Of a DNA stretch of 64,000 bases, positions 21,625 through 34,769 are shown piece after piece (positions within the stretch are counted from its first letter, which is position 1; every line of letters begins with the position of its first letter). The translations under genes were made by a program, and so were the position numbers. The DNA lies in NCBI GenBank assembly GCA_002749535.1, contig MZZL01000386.1, positions 372,001 through 436,000 of the forward strand, given 5' to 3'. The notes under the pieces are model-generated. The model saw nothing but the letters and a program-made list of their open reading frames with translations. It ran no database searches and had not been told where the DNA came from. This DNA comes from Apophysomyces variabilis (lineage: Eukaryota; Mucoromycota; Mucoromycetes; Mucorales; Mucoraceae).

Positions 21625-24600
21625 GAAAGCGGATAGAACATGAAACGTCTATCACCTTCTTATGTAATTTCTCTTTTATCCTCTTCTGTAGTTAATTCCC
21701 TTACTTTCATTTAGCTTTGTAATCATAGCGCCCACAAAAAATTGCATCGAAATATCTTTGTTTTCCTTCCTGGCCCCGTTGGATTTCGCAAATCATAATT
21801 AGAGGATCAGAAACTCCTCCCGTTACTCTTTACCATCAAGTGACTCGTAAAATGGTCATATTTCAATTAGAAATTTGTCCTTTCTTTGTTATGCTTTGGT
21901 GCTATCTATGTCGGTGAAGCCCTGTTTAGATATGCACGTAGAGCTTTCATAAGGCAGTTTATTTGATATCTGGCTACAGGGTGGAGAAGATAACTGAGAA
22001 CTTACTCCCGTAGAAGTATGAAGCAAGATACCCATAGTTCATAACAAGAAGGGGATAATGAGAACTCAGTAAGTATAAGAGTTGCTTAGTGATAACGGGC
22101 AATTCTCTTGCCTGCTAAGCGAATTGCTCGTACATGATATGGTCCATTCCACAGACCACATTTTCCCGAGTCCAATTCATTTGCATAGATAGGATCTACG
22201 TTCAGTAACCCGATTTTTATTAGTGTACCCGTTGCATTAATGCTTTATGACACGTAAACGTCAGCCAAAGCTGCGCCACGAGGAAAACGCGATGCCAAGT
22301 AATTCAAGGTCGGAGGTGAAAGCTTAGGCCTCGCTACATATATGGTAACTCAGCGCATGTTGCTGGTATCTAAAGCTCATTTAAAAAGACGCGTCGCCAA
22401 CAATAGCTTATCCTTGTCTCTTCGCTTCCGATGCTTCAAAAACGGTCTAAATGCCCTGCAGCACGGTTAGCCTATATTTTACGAAGAAGTTGTGACTCAT
22501 ACAGAAGGTATCACCATGAAGCTTTGAAGCTCTTTTTTTGTAGCTTGCCAGCTGATCTTCTAGATCAATTGCTATGACGACCGGAACCGGCTCGAATAGA
22601 AGAATTGAACTGAATTTGGATCTCCATGGATTGTATCAAAGCAGATAAAGGATGATGCGGTAAAGGGTAAACGCACAAAGGTTGTGGACAACCAAATCCA
22701 CTAAATCGCCAACGAATACGCGAAGCAACAAGATAGTATCCCAACCAGGCCATACTTCAATTGAAGCAAACATATTTTAGGTGTCCAACAAATCCCAACG
22801 ACTGGGAACTGGCACGCATCATTGTTGCCGTCAAACTTGTGCGGAAATGGGTAAACTATAGATAAAAAAAAATAATCATCCTTTCTCCCTAACATGGTAT
22901 CCCGAGAAAGAGAAAAAAGAAAAAAAAAGGATATCTGCCGCAATCGGCTGAAATGGCACATGCACAAATAGAATCATTTACGCCCTAACAAAATCACGGA
23001 AAACAAGTGCAGTCTTCAGAGCGGCCAGCCGAGAAGAAAAGGACGATGAATTAGAATGGAAAAACGGATGGATTTCTGTTTCTAAATGACAACGATCTGC
23101 AGACGACTACGAGAGATTAGATTGCTAACAGATAATGTGCGCCCCTGCCAGTGCTGGACCATGGACAACTAACAGCCTATAAACAACCCCAAATCCGACT
23201 CCCACACATTACAGACAAACGGATCCTAAACTGTTTAAACGGCTTGAGACCTCGCCCGCTAGTATGCCTTTTCCGAATATGACTTACGGCAAGACAACGT
23301 TCAATAAGATCCCCACGGCACTCGAACATGGACGCACACGTTGAGGAACAAAAAATTTGATTGAAGCTAAGTTATATTCATGCCGAAGGCGTTAGATCCT
23401 TCCTCTCTTCCACATCCTTTCCTCTGATGAACCTGGCCATCACAAGCCCTTTGTTGAACAAGAATGCCTTGTCTTTGGAACACAAAAGCATTCGAAGGCC
23501 AAAGCTTTCGCTAGAAACTCATGATGCATAGCACAGGATAGCGTCTGTTTTATGGGAATCGAGACTCAAGTCGCATCATAACAAGCATTTTCGGCTGCAA
23601 GAGAGAGAAAGAGACATTGCGCATCAAAATAGGAGTCGTACCGAGCAGGAAAATCTCTCTCTATAAATAACAGAACCAAACCCTACATTCATCAAAAGGA
23701 TCCTCAAGAGGCAAGCCAAGAACATAAGTGGTTTATAAGGTTAATAGGAAGATGAGCATGAAGGAATCGTGGTAGATGCTTTTTTGTGAGCAGCAGCATG
23801 TTAAACGATGGTTAGGCGTTGGCAAGAGCAAAAACGATACCCTGCGTGTCCTGAGCTTGCCAAAATAGGAATATGAGACCACTAGAAAAAGGCAAGAAGG
23901 AAATGCAAAGCCCACGTTCTATTCTACTTTCCGAGCACTGGAAAAGAACTATACATTTGGTTTAGGTTTTCTGCAGCTGTTGATACATTTGCAAGGGGCA
24001 ACATCTTGGTAGAAGATACTTAACCAGATAAAAAAAAAAAAGAACAACCGAGAACAGGGTCTGTAACATTGAATATGGAAAGGATCATTTGCAGAGAAGT
24101 AAATATATTCTTACAAAGTCTTGCTTGGTTTCCTTTTCTTTTTTTTTGGGGGGGGGGAGGGGGATCTATTAGAGCTTACGAACAATGATAAAGAGCACTT
24201 TCACTTTAGTAGTAACTTGTAGATCACTGCTCAACCGTTATCCAGCAGAAGGAAAATCTGAGAGTGATTTAGCTCACTTTGGAGAGCGTTTTGAAAGGGC
24301 GGGAGGGGGAAAAAAGAAAGAAAGCTTAGTACAATATGGACATGACCAAAAAATGGAATGGCCGGGCAGACGAGAGGGTTAGAGAAAGATTGCTGTCTCT
24401 GGAACTTCAACCTATTGACTTCTCTATTTATTGGGATTTTTGCGTTGCCTATTGTGTAGACAAGGAGAAAGGGTAAACATTCTATGAGTTAGAGGGCACA
24501 AAGTTTACTATTTCGTGTGCGTCTCTCATTTATCAGATTTCTCTTTTTATGTATATAATCTATATTGCCATTGATACCGTGTCTCGTTAAATGGACACAG

Positions 24601-27600
24601 GTCGTTTATTTCTTTCAAGACTTTCAGCACAACGTCTCACTTTTGGGTAAAAGAAAACGCGTTTGATTTGCTGCCCCATCCACTTTCGTAGAAAAAAAAA
24701 AGAATTACGTGCTATTTTTTCTCTTTTCACTTAATTAAAACGACATGACCGAAGAGAGAGAGAAGATTCTGAGGTTATGCCCTGATGATACAAAGCAAAC
24801 CTGGGGAAGCAAAGCATGTTCCGGAGACAGCTGTGTCTATTTTGGATTGCGTTTCGGAGATTTGCTGAGAGCGTTAGCTCGTGCAAGTTACGTTTTCAAG
24901 GTTGCACACTTGCCGATGACAAGTTTCCGCGGGAAATAAAAACATCCCCTCTTTGTGGTCTCTCTAGTAGAATAAGTAGACTTCATGGACACCTAGCCGC
25001 GTCTTAACATAATGAATGATAAAACAAAGGGATACGCATTATTCCTAGTCTTGCTAAGTTTCGCTGTCTTTTTTAGCATCGCTTTACTCCTACTGCAGGA
25101 GTATAAGTTAGAAGCAACTGGAAAAGGATCTATATTAGTGCGCGTTTTTTTTGTTTTCTCGACTTTATCCCATGTTCGAAAGAAAAATAAGAACAATCTA
25201 TTGATGGTTTAGATCTCTTTTTTCTTTTTCTCCCGGTAGCATGCTGTAAACCTGTCCGAGTTATTTCCCAACCGTAATTCCGCTCTTGACTTTATTCGTT
25301 CTCTCTCGCCATGCGATAGGCTAAACTACCATTGCCAGCCTGAACGTCAATGACAAAAAAGGTAATAAAGCATATCCATCTTTTGATAGCGGCGTGTCAA
25401 AGTTTCAATGAAGATGTGTGTGTTCATAACAAGAAAACGGCAATTGAAGGCAATGCGTATAAATACACGCACTAGATTGAATAAGCATCGCTATCACATG
25501 CCAGCAAAATGGTTAATTTGAAAGAAAATTAAACGGTGGCATTCTTTTTCATTACAAAAAAAAATCAGAATCAAGATTGGTTATTGCTTCACTTCAGTTA
25601 CAGAAAGAGAAAGCCAAGACCTCATTTGCTAAAGGTTAAATGATAGCTTTTGTGATACGAAAAACCTAAGCTTCGCTTGACCAGGAACTCGGATACCTTT
25701 GAGGAGCCCAGTTTATTTTTTTTTTCTGGCGTTTCGTCGTTACTCAGCACAGCTTGTCCTACGATGTGGAATACGGCCCCCGTGGGAGCTCCAAATATTC
25801 TTTTTTTATATATCGTCATTTTATCTTGAAAAACTTTGATCGATTAATCGGAATGCATACGGTCAAATCCCGTTCCTAAAGGTACCAGCAGGATCGCCAC
25901 TAGATCATACGACTGACGTTGTCAAAGCCTCAAATCTTGTAGATTTCTTTTGTTTTTTGAACCTTTTAGCCATTGCTTACCGAATTTAAAAACAATCAAA
26001 AAGACTTTCGCGTTATAGAAAGAAAAAGGTTAAAAAGAAGTCTATTGGAAAGTTTGCCGATCGTTTTCTTTTTACCGATATGAACGGACGCGAAACTTTA
26101 CTATAGGACTGAGAAGCAGACCAGCTAAAATGCAGGAATAAGCGACGGACCAATTCCATACGACTAAACCGAATGAAAGCAAAAAGTACCGTTTGATCTG
26201 GTAAGAAACATAGGTTGGAGTACAAACCCAGTGAAAAAAAAAGAATGCTGTTTCCACACTAATTTTGGTCAAGGAATAAAAAAAGTACCTATAGTTCTGT
26301 CAGATGCATATGCTTTGTTTGTCTTGTTCTAGCTTTTTGATTATACCGATAAAACGATCTGCACAATCAGCATTATCTTTATCAGGAGTACGTCTTAGAA
26401 AAGGTACGTTGTTGTTTGTCAATTTCGACTACGCCCAATTTCTCAATGGCAGGAGAAATGCACATTGCAATCGATGAAACATCTCTAAAATGCATCATTG
26501 AAAAAGGAAATAAGGAATATCAACTAAAAAGCACCGTATACTTTGCTCTAACCAGGAAGTGATTGCTTCTAACGAACGTTTTTTTTGTTTCAATTGGGTG
26601 ATGGTCTTGGGTCTTCAAAATACCCCATTCATCATTAACTCATTTCCCAATAAAAGTGGCTTCTGTTTGTTATTCAATTAACTGAGTTCTCCGAGCCGAT
26701 CGATGGCGATATTTTTACAGGTTGCTTTTTAGGTAAGAAAAGGAAAACTGCATTGCCCCCAATTCTCTCTGGCCATTTATGGCTCCTTAGCCCTTGGACG
26801 AACCAAAAAAAAACATAAGAAAATAAAACTAAAGGAAAAAGTTCCTTTTGTAACTTTAATAGCGTTCTCTGTCGGGGCGGGCTGTCTGTTTCCCTGTCGC
26901 GTTGGTTGCATTAGAAAAGAAAAAAAAACTTGGCATTCTGTTTCTTCGGTCACAAATATTTACCTTTTCGTACCTCTCCAGTTTATGGTAAACTGGGAGA
27001 TTTCTAGCATCATTGTATGGAAAAGAGGAGCAGGACTCATGACAAGTTGCAGCAATAGTTTGCCTTGTTTTTCCCTTTTTATTTTATTTTCCTTGCTTAG
27101 GTTCTCTCGGTATCCTTCTCCCTTATCATCTACGACGAATTAGATAAAACTGATAGAGAAAAGAGATAGACGCGAAGAAGCAACAAAAAGGTAAATATCT
27201 CCGCCCCTATAAAACAAGGAAAAAACTTGTTGTAGTAGTAACTAAATCAAAACGGACCGCGAAAAAAAAACTTATTTTCGACGTACGGAGTTGCCTTACC
27301 GTTGACTATTAAGTTGAAAAAACAACATGGCACTATTTCCTTATATTCTGACGCAGCTATCAAAAAAAAAAAAAATCACATCTTGCATAGCAAGGGAACT
27401 AAATGTACTGGTGCGCGCTTTTTTTTTGCTTAAGTTTAAATCATCCCCTCTTTTTCTATTAGTTATCTATTATACTTCTCTCTCTTTTTCTTTCTCAGAG
27501 ATTATATTCGCTGCGGGTTACAGGCACCATTCTAGAACGTTTATTATTTAACCATATCTCTGCTTGAATTTCGTGCGCAGCTCTCTCTTTTTTTATATGC

Positions 27601-28480
27601 TTATAAAAGGAAGATCCTTTTCGTAACATTGAGCATGAACATGCATCATGTATAGCAGCATGGCAATTTTTCTTAAAAACAAAAAAAGAAGATGTGAAAG
27701 AGAAACAGAGATCCGGGTCCATCGTACAATAACAAAAAAAGAAATGATTCCCCCTATCGTAAAAAAATTATATAGCCTGCGTTGTGGATAATGCACTTAC
27801 AGAACACTAAACGAGTTTTACCAGTATTAGCACTTTCTCGGTCTCTTCTAACGCTTCTTAGGAGGGCTTTTTTTTTTGCTACTTTTAAGTTTGCATTTTC
27901 CTTTTCCTAAAATCTTGCATCGAAATGCAGCCCATCATTACTTTTTCCTTTTTTGATTTGCGCAAAATTCCTTCGATATGGAAAAATGATCGAATTTTTT
28001 TTTCTTGTTCAAAAAAAAATAGAAGAAAAATAACACAAAACATAGTACATAAAATGAATGGGGGGTAATTTTTGCATAAACAAAACAGGATTATAGGGGG
28101 GGGGAAAGAAAAGGTGGAGATGAAAGGAGAAAAAAGTGGCGGGAAAAGAAGAAGGGCGGAAGTAAACACTATGTCATTTCTCTTTTAAAAAGAAAAATTT
28201 GGTTTAGAAATATGGCCTATTTTTGCTATCCCAAAAGAGAATCGTATATAGGTTAGAAAAGAAAGCGAGGATGAGAGGAAAACTAGAGGTTTGTTTCGAT
28301 AGAGAGGACAGAGGGAAAAAATAATGGGTTAGTAGGAACAAGGGAATATATGTGCTGTAAGAAAAATTGTGTGTGATTACATATGAACATAAAGAAATGG
28401 GGAAAAAAAAGGAAAAAGATGGAGAGGAATTACAAATTTTGAAAAAGATTTGAAATGAAAGGGGGGGATTTCCATCTTTT
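21625..28480. other. 6.9 kb gene-poor region
   Basis: No gene could be supported over this long stretch. Only short frames occur, for example 24745-24939 (64 residues with a good AACGACATG start context, MTEEREKILRLCPDD) and 25012-25212 (66 residues with one hydrophobic span); neither has recognisable homology. A G-run with flanking T-run occurs at about 24140-24162. No tRNA boxes, CRISPR-like repeats or transposase motifs were seen. It may contain non-coding RNA genes, intron-rich genes of very short exons or the remains of old repeats. Confidence 0.4.
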
Positions 28481-30248
28481 TCATAATGCGGCTTCGATAA
28501 TGACATCTTGATCGTTTAGATATTGTTGGTAGGATGGGTGAGGTAGCCATGCCTTGAGCTGGCTTAAGGAAAGATGGTTGCAAGCAATCGATTTCATGAA
28601 ATCGTTGTCCTCGTAGAGAACATCTGAATTCGACAAGGACTGACAAGTGATGGTGGCTCGCTTGCCATCTTCGCCAAATTCAATATGGTTGCCTTGATTG
28701 TTGGTAGAACTCATAACAAAAAAGGGCAATTGGACTTTATCGATATTTTGATGCTGTTCCTGTTGTTGGTTATTGCGCCAGACCAATTTTTGCAACTGCA
28801 AATGCTATGGAAAAAGTTTAAGGTCAATGACTTGCAATGAATAGAAAAATTTGTGTTCATGTTTTTTTTTTCATCATGTTTACCCGTGTCAGCTTGTTTC
28901 GCATTTGATAGCGCGATTGATCTCGTAATTTTAATAACTTGGATTGTCGATGTTCTTCTTCTTCGATTTGCTTCTGCAAGATCTGTCTTTTATTGATTTC
29001 TTCTTCATCTTCGTCCACAGCCATTTCTTCATCGTTTGTTTGATAACAAGCCGGAATGCCGAGCCATTTGATCTCTCGTTTTTCTTTGGCAATAATGTTC
29101 ATGGCCATAAGAACATTGAGGGCATCGTACACACGGCGACGAATGTTTTTCTGATCGTAAGTCTGTTTCTACATAGAAAAAACCATGTTTTTTTTTAGTC
29201 GATACTCTTTCATCGGGATTTAGCGCCTTTCGAATTATGAGTGCATTGGGGGGAGGGGAAGAGGGACAGAGAGGGACAGAGAGGGGAGGGACATGTCGGG
29301 GTCCGGAACGAAGGACATAAACTTAGAAGGACCATTTGCCCGCCACAGAGGGGTGTATATGTGGGAGAGAGAGAGAAAGAGAGAAAGAAAAAGGACCAAA
29401 AGGCCAACTTACGTTTCCGTCAGGGCTCATCCCTGCTCGAATGTCCTGAGCAAGTTCATCAGCAACCTTAAAAAAAAAGGATTTCCATCGGTTAGTAAAA
29501 AAAAAAAAAAAAAGGAAGCATTGCTGATTCTCGTTTTCTTGGGTAAGAGTGAACTTACTTCGTTGTAGGAGGTCACACCTTTTTCGGCTACCTTGTCGCA
29601 TACGAGCTTGCTAAAATGCCTTAGGCCTTTGGTCACACGTGAATCTACAAGCACAGACTTGGTTCGGCTGGCCTGCACGGATGGACGGCCAAGTCGCTGT
29701 GGCTTACGATATTTACGTTTTCTGGATGGCTCGTGATGCGCCTGACGAGGACGGCCACGTCGGAGAGAAGGCATTGCATTATTGTTGTTGCTGAAATGGG
29801 ACTGATAATTACTTCGAGCTTCTTCTTCTTCCAGCTGACGCAGTTCCGGATCTGAGTTCAGTAGGGAAGCGATGGATGCCTTACGGGCGTTACTATGGCA
29901 ATTTCTCGGCGACAGTAACACAGTGAGTGCTGGTGAAGCGTTTCCATAGACCTGGGGATCTTGTTCAGGAGAAGGAAAGCCCGAGAACGTCTCGCCTGGT
30001 GAAGGCGATGTGGTGGAAGAGGAGGGTGGTGAAGGCGGACCGACATTTTGCAGTGGTGGAAGACTGTAAAATTCTTGCTTATACATGAACGGACGCAAAT
30101 CGCTAGGGCGCGTGGCCTCGGTTCCCAATTGATCAACAAGGGATGGAAGCTTATTACTAGAACAAGTGGACATGGTAGGTGACAACGTAAGAGGTCGATC
30201 CGAAAATCGCATCAGGGGTCCAATGATAGGTTGCGGCAAAGGAATCAT
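28481..30248 (-). CDS. E2F dimerisation partner DP (TFDP) transcription factor
   Basis: Four exons, 30248-29559, 29466-29413, 29168-28884 and 28804-28481, join in phase to 450 residues. The winged-helix domain starts near residue 205: [32 protein letters not shown] and then [20 protein letters not shown] with the RRxYD DNA-contact motif, followed by [16 protein letters not shown] leucine/charged helix ([20 protein letters not shown]) and the C-terminal beta-rich part form the coiled-coil/marked-box dimerisation region. DP binds E2F to activate or repress G1/S genes and is present in early-diverging fungi but lost from many yeasts. The N-terminal 200 residues are Ser/Pro-rich, with a KRKYRK/GRPRQ basic patch resembling an AT hook. 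The start is the ATG at 30248; a lysine-rich frame upstream lacks an ATG. Confidence 0.92.
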
Positions 30249-32067
30249 GGTTTTTTTTTTCAAAACAAGAAATGAAAAGGGAAAGATTGAGTTGTAGAGA
30301 AATAAAGAAAAGAACGTATGTGGATTGGTTTTTTGGTTTTCTTATTCTTATTTCAGACAGAAATGAAAGGAAAGGTTAGGAAAGACAGACAGAGAGAAAA
30401 AAGATTTAGAATGAGTGCGTTGAGTGAATGAGAATCAAAAGGCTTTGAGAAGAGAGAGAGAGAAAGACGAGGATGAGAGAGGTAAGATGGAAAGTCGGTT
30501 AGATAGAGAAAGAGAAAAAGAAGAAGAAGAAGAAAGAGAGAGAAGGGGGGGAGAGAGAGAAAGAGTTGTTAAGATTAGATGAGATGTGGGACCTCAGTCT
30601 TTAAAATCGATGATTCAAGCCCTCTCTATTTACTTTCTTTTTTTTTTTTAGCAACAAGATTCAAATACATATGCCTTCTTGTACTGGATGCAAGCATGTT
30701 ATTACGGGATTACCTAGTTAGAAAAGGGGATGATGATATGTCTTTTTTATTTTTTCTACGGATTCGCCATGAATGGGAAAGAACGATTCCCATGACTTCC
30801 TTAAGCGTGGCAACTTTCTAACGCTTTGCAGAGAGATGAGCGGCAGCGAGAGAAAGAGAAATAAAAACAAAAGGGAGAGAGAGATAGTCTAAGCAAAATG
30901 GAATCACACCGATTTGACAAGCTTTCTCCCCTGTGACAGAAATTCACACGTAAAGAACCAGACTCAGTTGGATGACTATATCCTATTTTACATGTGAACA
31001 TATTCCCGCCAAAAACACTGTCTTTTTTTTTTCTGATCTGGTGCTATGATAAGGTTGTCTTATAAGGTTGTTTTAGAACCCGCTAAACAATCGTTAGTAT
31101 AAGAATAAGGAAAACGTAAAATCGGGACAAACCTTCCGTGTCTGTCGAATGTCAACACAATCATATGTAAATTCCCCCCCCCCCTTAGCAAAGAATTGGA
31201 CCGCGCGCACAAAACACACATACACACATATATCTATCATCCGCTGGTGCACTGCCTTCTGGTTTTTCCCTCTTTAACCTGATGTCCTTTTTCCTTTTCT
31301 TTTTATTTTTTTATTTATCCGATCTATCCATTTTCGCTAGGCAACTTTCTCTCTATAAACACCCTTTGCATTTTTCGCTCATTTTCCCTTTTTCTCATGA
31401 TCCTGTTTATACCTCCTTTGTAATTCCTCAGAGCTGAGGTCACTGATAACCATCACGTTAATGAAAGCAAGAGCAAGAGAATTGAATAAAAGGAAAAAGG
31501 AAAGGCTCTAATACATTTTAATCGTCTTTTTGTATGGCTGACCTGGTTAAAAGGTTCAAAAAAGAACGGACTAGACCTTACCATTTCGAGCTTATTCTTC
31601 GTTTGTTTACACTTTGAGATACCTGTTACAATATTCCCATGTCTCTTTTTTTCTCCCGCTCCATGACGATGCCCAAATAGAAGCAATCAAAAACAGTGGA
31701 TAGAGTTGAAGCACTGATCATCGTGTTTCAGACTCGTGCAATGTCACTCTAAACTTTACTCTTGATTATTTAAATTCTTTTACTAGTATTAAGCCGATAT
31801 TGCTGTCAAAAAAAAGTTTAAAAAAACACGGGGAAGGAAGGGTAAAAAGGGATCGGGTAGCATAATCCTAAAAAAGAGAAAAATTGGGATAGAAAATGTC
31901 CTAGTTGTCTGAGGGTGGCGTGGGTAATATATATAAATGGGAAAACAAAAGGGAACTACAACACAGAAGCTTATAAAATGGACCATATTAAAAGGAAATA
32001 GTTTGTTGACGTTAAACAACCACATCCCTTTTTTTTGTTCTTGATTTTTTTTCTGTCGTTCTTCACT
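30249..32067. other. Upstream region of the DP gene with long GA/CT tracts
   Basis: The first ~350 bases upstream of DP (to about 30560) are dominated by GA-rich runs on the plus strand, so the DP transcript would have a CT-rich leader. From 30600 to 32067 no gene is supported; a poly-C run occurs near 31176-31186. The right end should contain the 3' end of the CBS/PB1 gene transcript. Confidence 0.4.
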
Positions 32068-34769
32068 CTAGTAACGACCGCTCGGTCCTGTGAGTTTGGT
32101 GATAGTAAACACCCCCAAAATAACCACCCCAAGAAAGGTGATCGCCGCCGGAAGTAACAGCTCTGACGGAACCGGTAGTCCATATTCAGCCGCAATGTCT
32201 TTCTTTGGCACTCGCCGACTGCGCCGTCTTTCTAACGTATCCTCTTCGTCTTCTGTTGAAGTATCACTTTCAGATTCACTATCGCCTCGATGGCGACGAC
32301 GACGTACCGGACTACGTCGGTGCTTTTTGTGCCCTTCTGATGATATCTCAGATACTGTCTCTGCTTCTTGTGGAACAAATTCTTTGGCTAAAGTGGCCTG
32401 TGTGTCGTTGGACAAGGTGGTCGGTTCACTGGCGGGTGGCTCCACTGTTGTTGCCTCCTCTGTTTTACTCTCTTCCATGGCCTCTGCTAGGGCATCATGG
32501 ACAAACAACCGCACACGATCCTGTCCAAGCTTACGTGCCAACTGGACAGAGTCCGCCAGATCGGCATCGCATGTCATCAGCACCTGATCATTTTCATCAT
32601 CCAGATAGGCAATCGTCAGCCATTCATTTTCAGGTTCCGCTGGTATTTTGACATAGGATTGCGACAATGAAAGGTGCTCATTCATAATCTTTTGTCGAAC
32701 AATATCTTTAAGGGCTTCGTAGTTACTGTAATCGCACCGGAATCGATGCGCTTTGTTTCCATAGTTGAATTTGAACGCAAAAGTGCCCGTGACATGCGAT
32801 GAAACAGCGGACTGTGCGTCGTCGTTGGCAACGGATGCACTGTCTCCGGGCGTAATATCCGGATAGCCTAATCCAGTATAGGTCGGAGCATGCCCGGGCA
32901 TGCTGGTAGAATACTGATCGGGTTGTGGTGTAAGTGAAGGTGATCGGAACATGTGCGAGTTTGCCGCCTGCGATAGCGAGTCAGAAATTGCGGAATCCGT
33001 CTCATGGTCACCAGCAGCAATATTGTTCCAGAATTTACCACCATCCGTACCGTTTCCCTCAATACTATTGATCTAAATTCATGAAGCCAAAGAAAAAAAA
33101 AGGTTTACACCACATATTCTCCTTTTTCTCTTCTTCTTCCTCTAATTATTACCTGTTCCAACGTCGCATAGGTTAACCGTAGGACGTCGACGAGTCCAAT
33201 AACAGTCTTGTCTTCATCCAATACTGGAAGATTGAGATAATGGCCATCTGATCACGTTCGGTTCAGAAATCACATGCGTCATAGAAATTCCCTCAAAAAC
33301 CCTACCATGCATCTTTTTTAGCGCATCTAATGTACTTGTCGTAGGTGTTGCTGTGTCAGGATGGGGAGTCATGACCCTCACTACAGAACAATTTTCCGGT
33401 GCTAATCCAGCTGCAATGACACGTAATACAATGTCCTTAGACTAAAGCAATAGAAGAAAAAAAACTGTAAGTTTCCCACATTGTTGGGGAATAGAAGAGG
33501 GCAAGCCATAATGAAACAACCCCCCCTAACAACAACTTACTGTGAAAATACCCGCCAGGCCACCATGATCCATCACAAGAACGGCGGTCGTATGATATTC
33601 TTTCATTAACTTGGCCACTTCACGTACGTTCGCCTTGACTGTGACTTGGACAGGACCCGCATGGTCAAGAACAGTGGTTAGATCAGGACAGGACATCTTG
33701 TCCCGTAAAGCCTCCATGTATTGGACAAACTGAACAGGACTATTGGCCCATTCACGTTCAACACCTTCCAATGCATCGTACAATTTTCTTGATGAACCAT
33801 AGGCCCGTTCCATTTTGTTCAATGCTTCATACAGACACTTTGTGATGTCCAGCAATCCAAAGATATCGCCTTCTTCATTGCATACAGGCTACATGGAAAT
33901 TCAACACATTCCAAAAAGGAAAAAACAAAAAGTTTAGAAACCGATCTGGACAATAAAAACGAACACTTTAAAAAAATCGAATGATTTACCAAATGCCGGA
34001 AGCCACGAGAGACCATAAGATTTAAGGCATCTTGTGCAGATGTATCTGCCGTGACGCACATTGGATCTTTCGTCATGATATGAGAGACCATAATGGCCCT
34101 ATAGTAAAAAAGAAAACCGAGTTATCAGCCAAACCGTTGTATTTTTCCCTTTTTTTCTTTTTTCTATATTTTCTCCTACTTACCTAGAGTCTAGATTATC
34201 CGCCACCACTCGATAAGCTAAATCTTTGGCCTAAAACATTATTAAGCAAAATGATAAGTAAAATAAACGCATTGCCAAGTCGTTCTTACGGTAAAAATAC
34301 CACACAAATGTTCCTCTTCATCCACTACGAGAACACAATCACTTCGTTTTGCGGCCATGAGTTGAGCTGCTTCAATGACCAAGATAGTTTGTCTGACCGT
34401 CAAAGCCTGTGCTGGTCTTAAGGCTGAGACGGTACCGGCGATCTTTTTGGTCTGTCGTATGCGTGTGGTACCACCTCGTTTCTTAAGTTCTTGTTCAATT
34501 TTCTTTCGAATAGCCTAGGATGATAATAGAAGAAAAAGTTGGTGATCAAACATGGGTTAACTTCTTCTGTCTCTCTGTGGTCAGGTGGACGGGTGGGCCA
34601 CTTTCTTTTCTTTCCGGTTGCATACCTCATCTTTCTTGGATTGTCGTTGTCTGCTACTGGCTGTAGGTTGCATGTCGGAATCGTGAATAACAGGGACAGG
34701 AATGCCAGAACCTGTGGAAGAAGCTTTTCCAGATCGTCTGCTGCTATGTGTTGAAGAGACGACTGACAT
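32068..34769 (-). CDS. CBS- and PB1-domain protein with C-terminal membrane anchor (Mug70-like)
   Basis: Eight exons, 34769-34626, 34514-34290, 34230-34184, 34098-33990, 33888-33541, 33441-33306, 33247-33153 and 33072-32068, join in phase to 702 residues. Four CBS repeats in two pairs are visible, each with a typical strand ending such as DCVLVVDEEEHLCGIFTAKD, HLPVCNEEGDIFGLLDITKC, TAVLVMDHGGLAGIFTSKD and NLPVLDEDKTVIGLVDVLRL. A PB1 domain follows (FKFNYGNKAHRFRCDYSNYE ... YLDDENDQVLMTCDADLADS). A Ser/Arg-rich segment then precedes one hydrophobic span near the C-terminus (AAITFLGVVILGVFTI). CBS pairs usually bind adenine nucleotides and PB1 makes protein-protein contacts. This order is known from the fission-yeast Mug70 family. 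The ligand is unknown. Tail anchoring to an internal membrane is inferred. Confidence 0.88.

Noticed and set aside
32090..32651. Plus-strand frames opposite the CBS/PB1 gene
   Set aside because: They mirror the Ser/Arg-rich part of a well-supported minus-strand protein.
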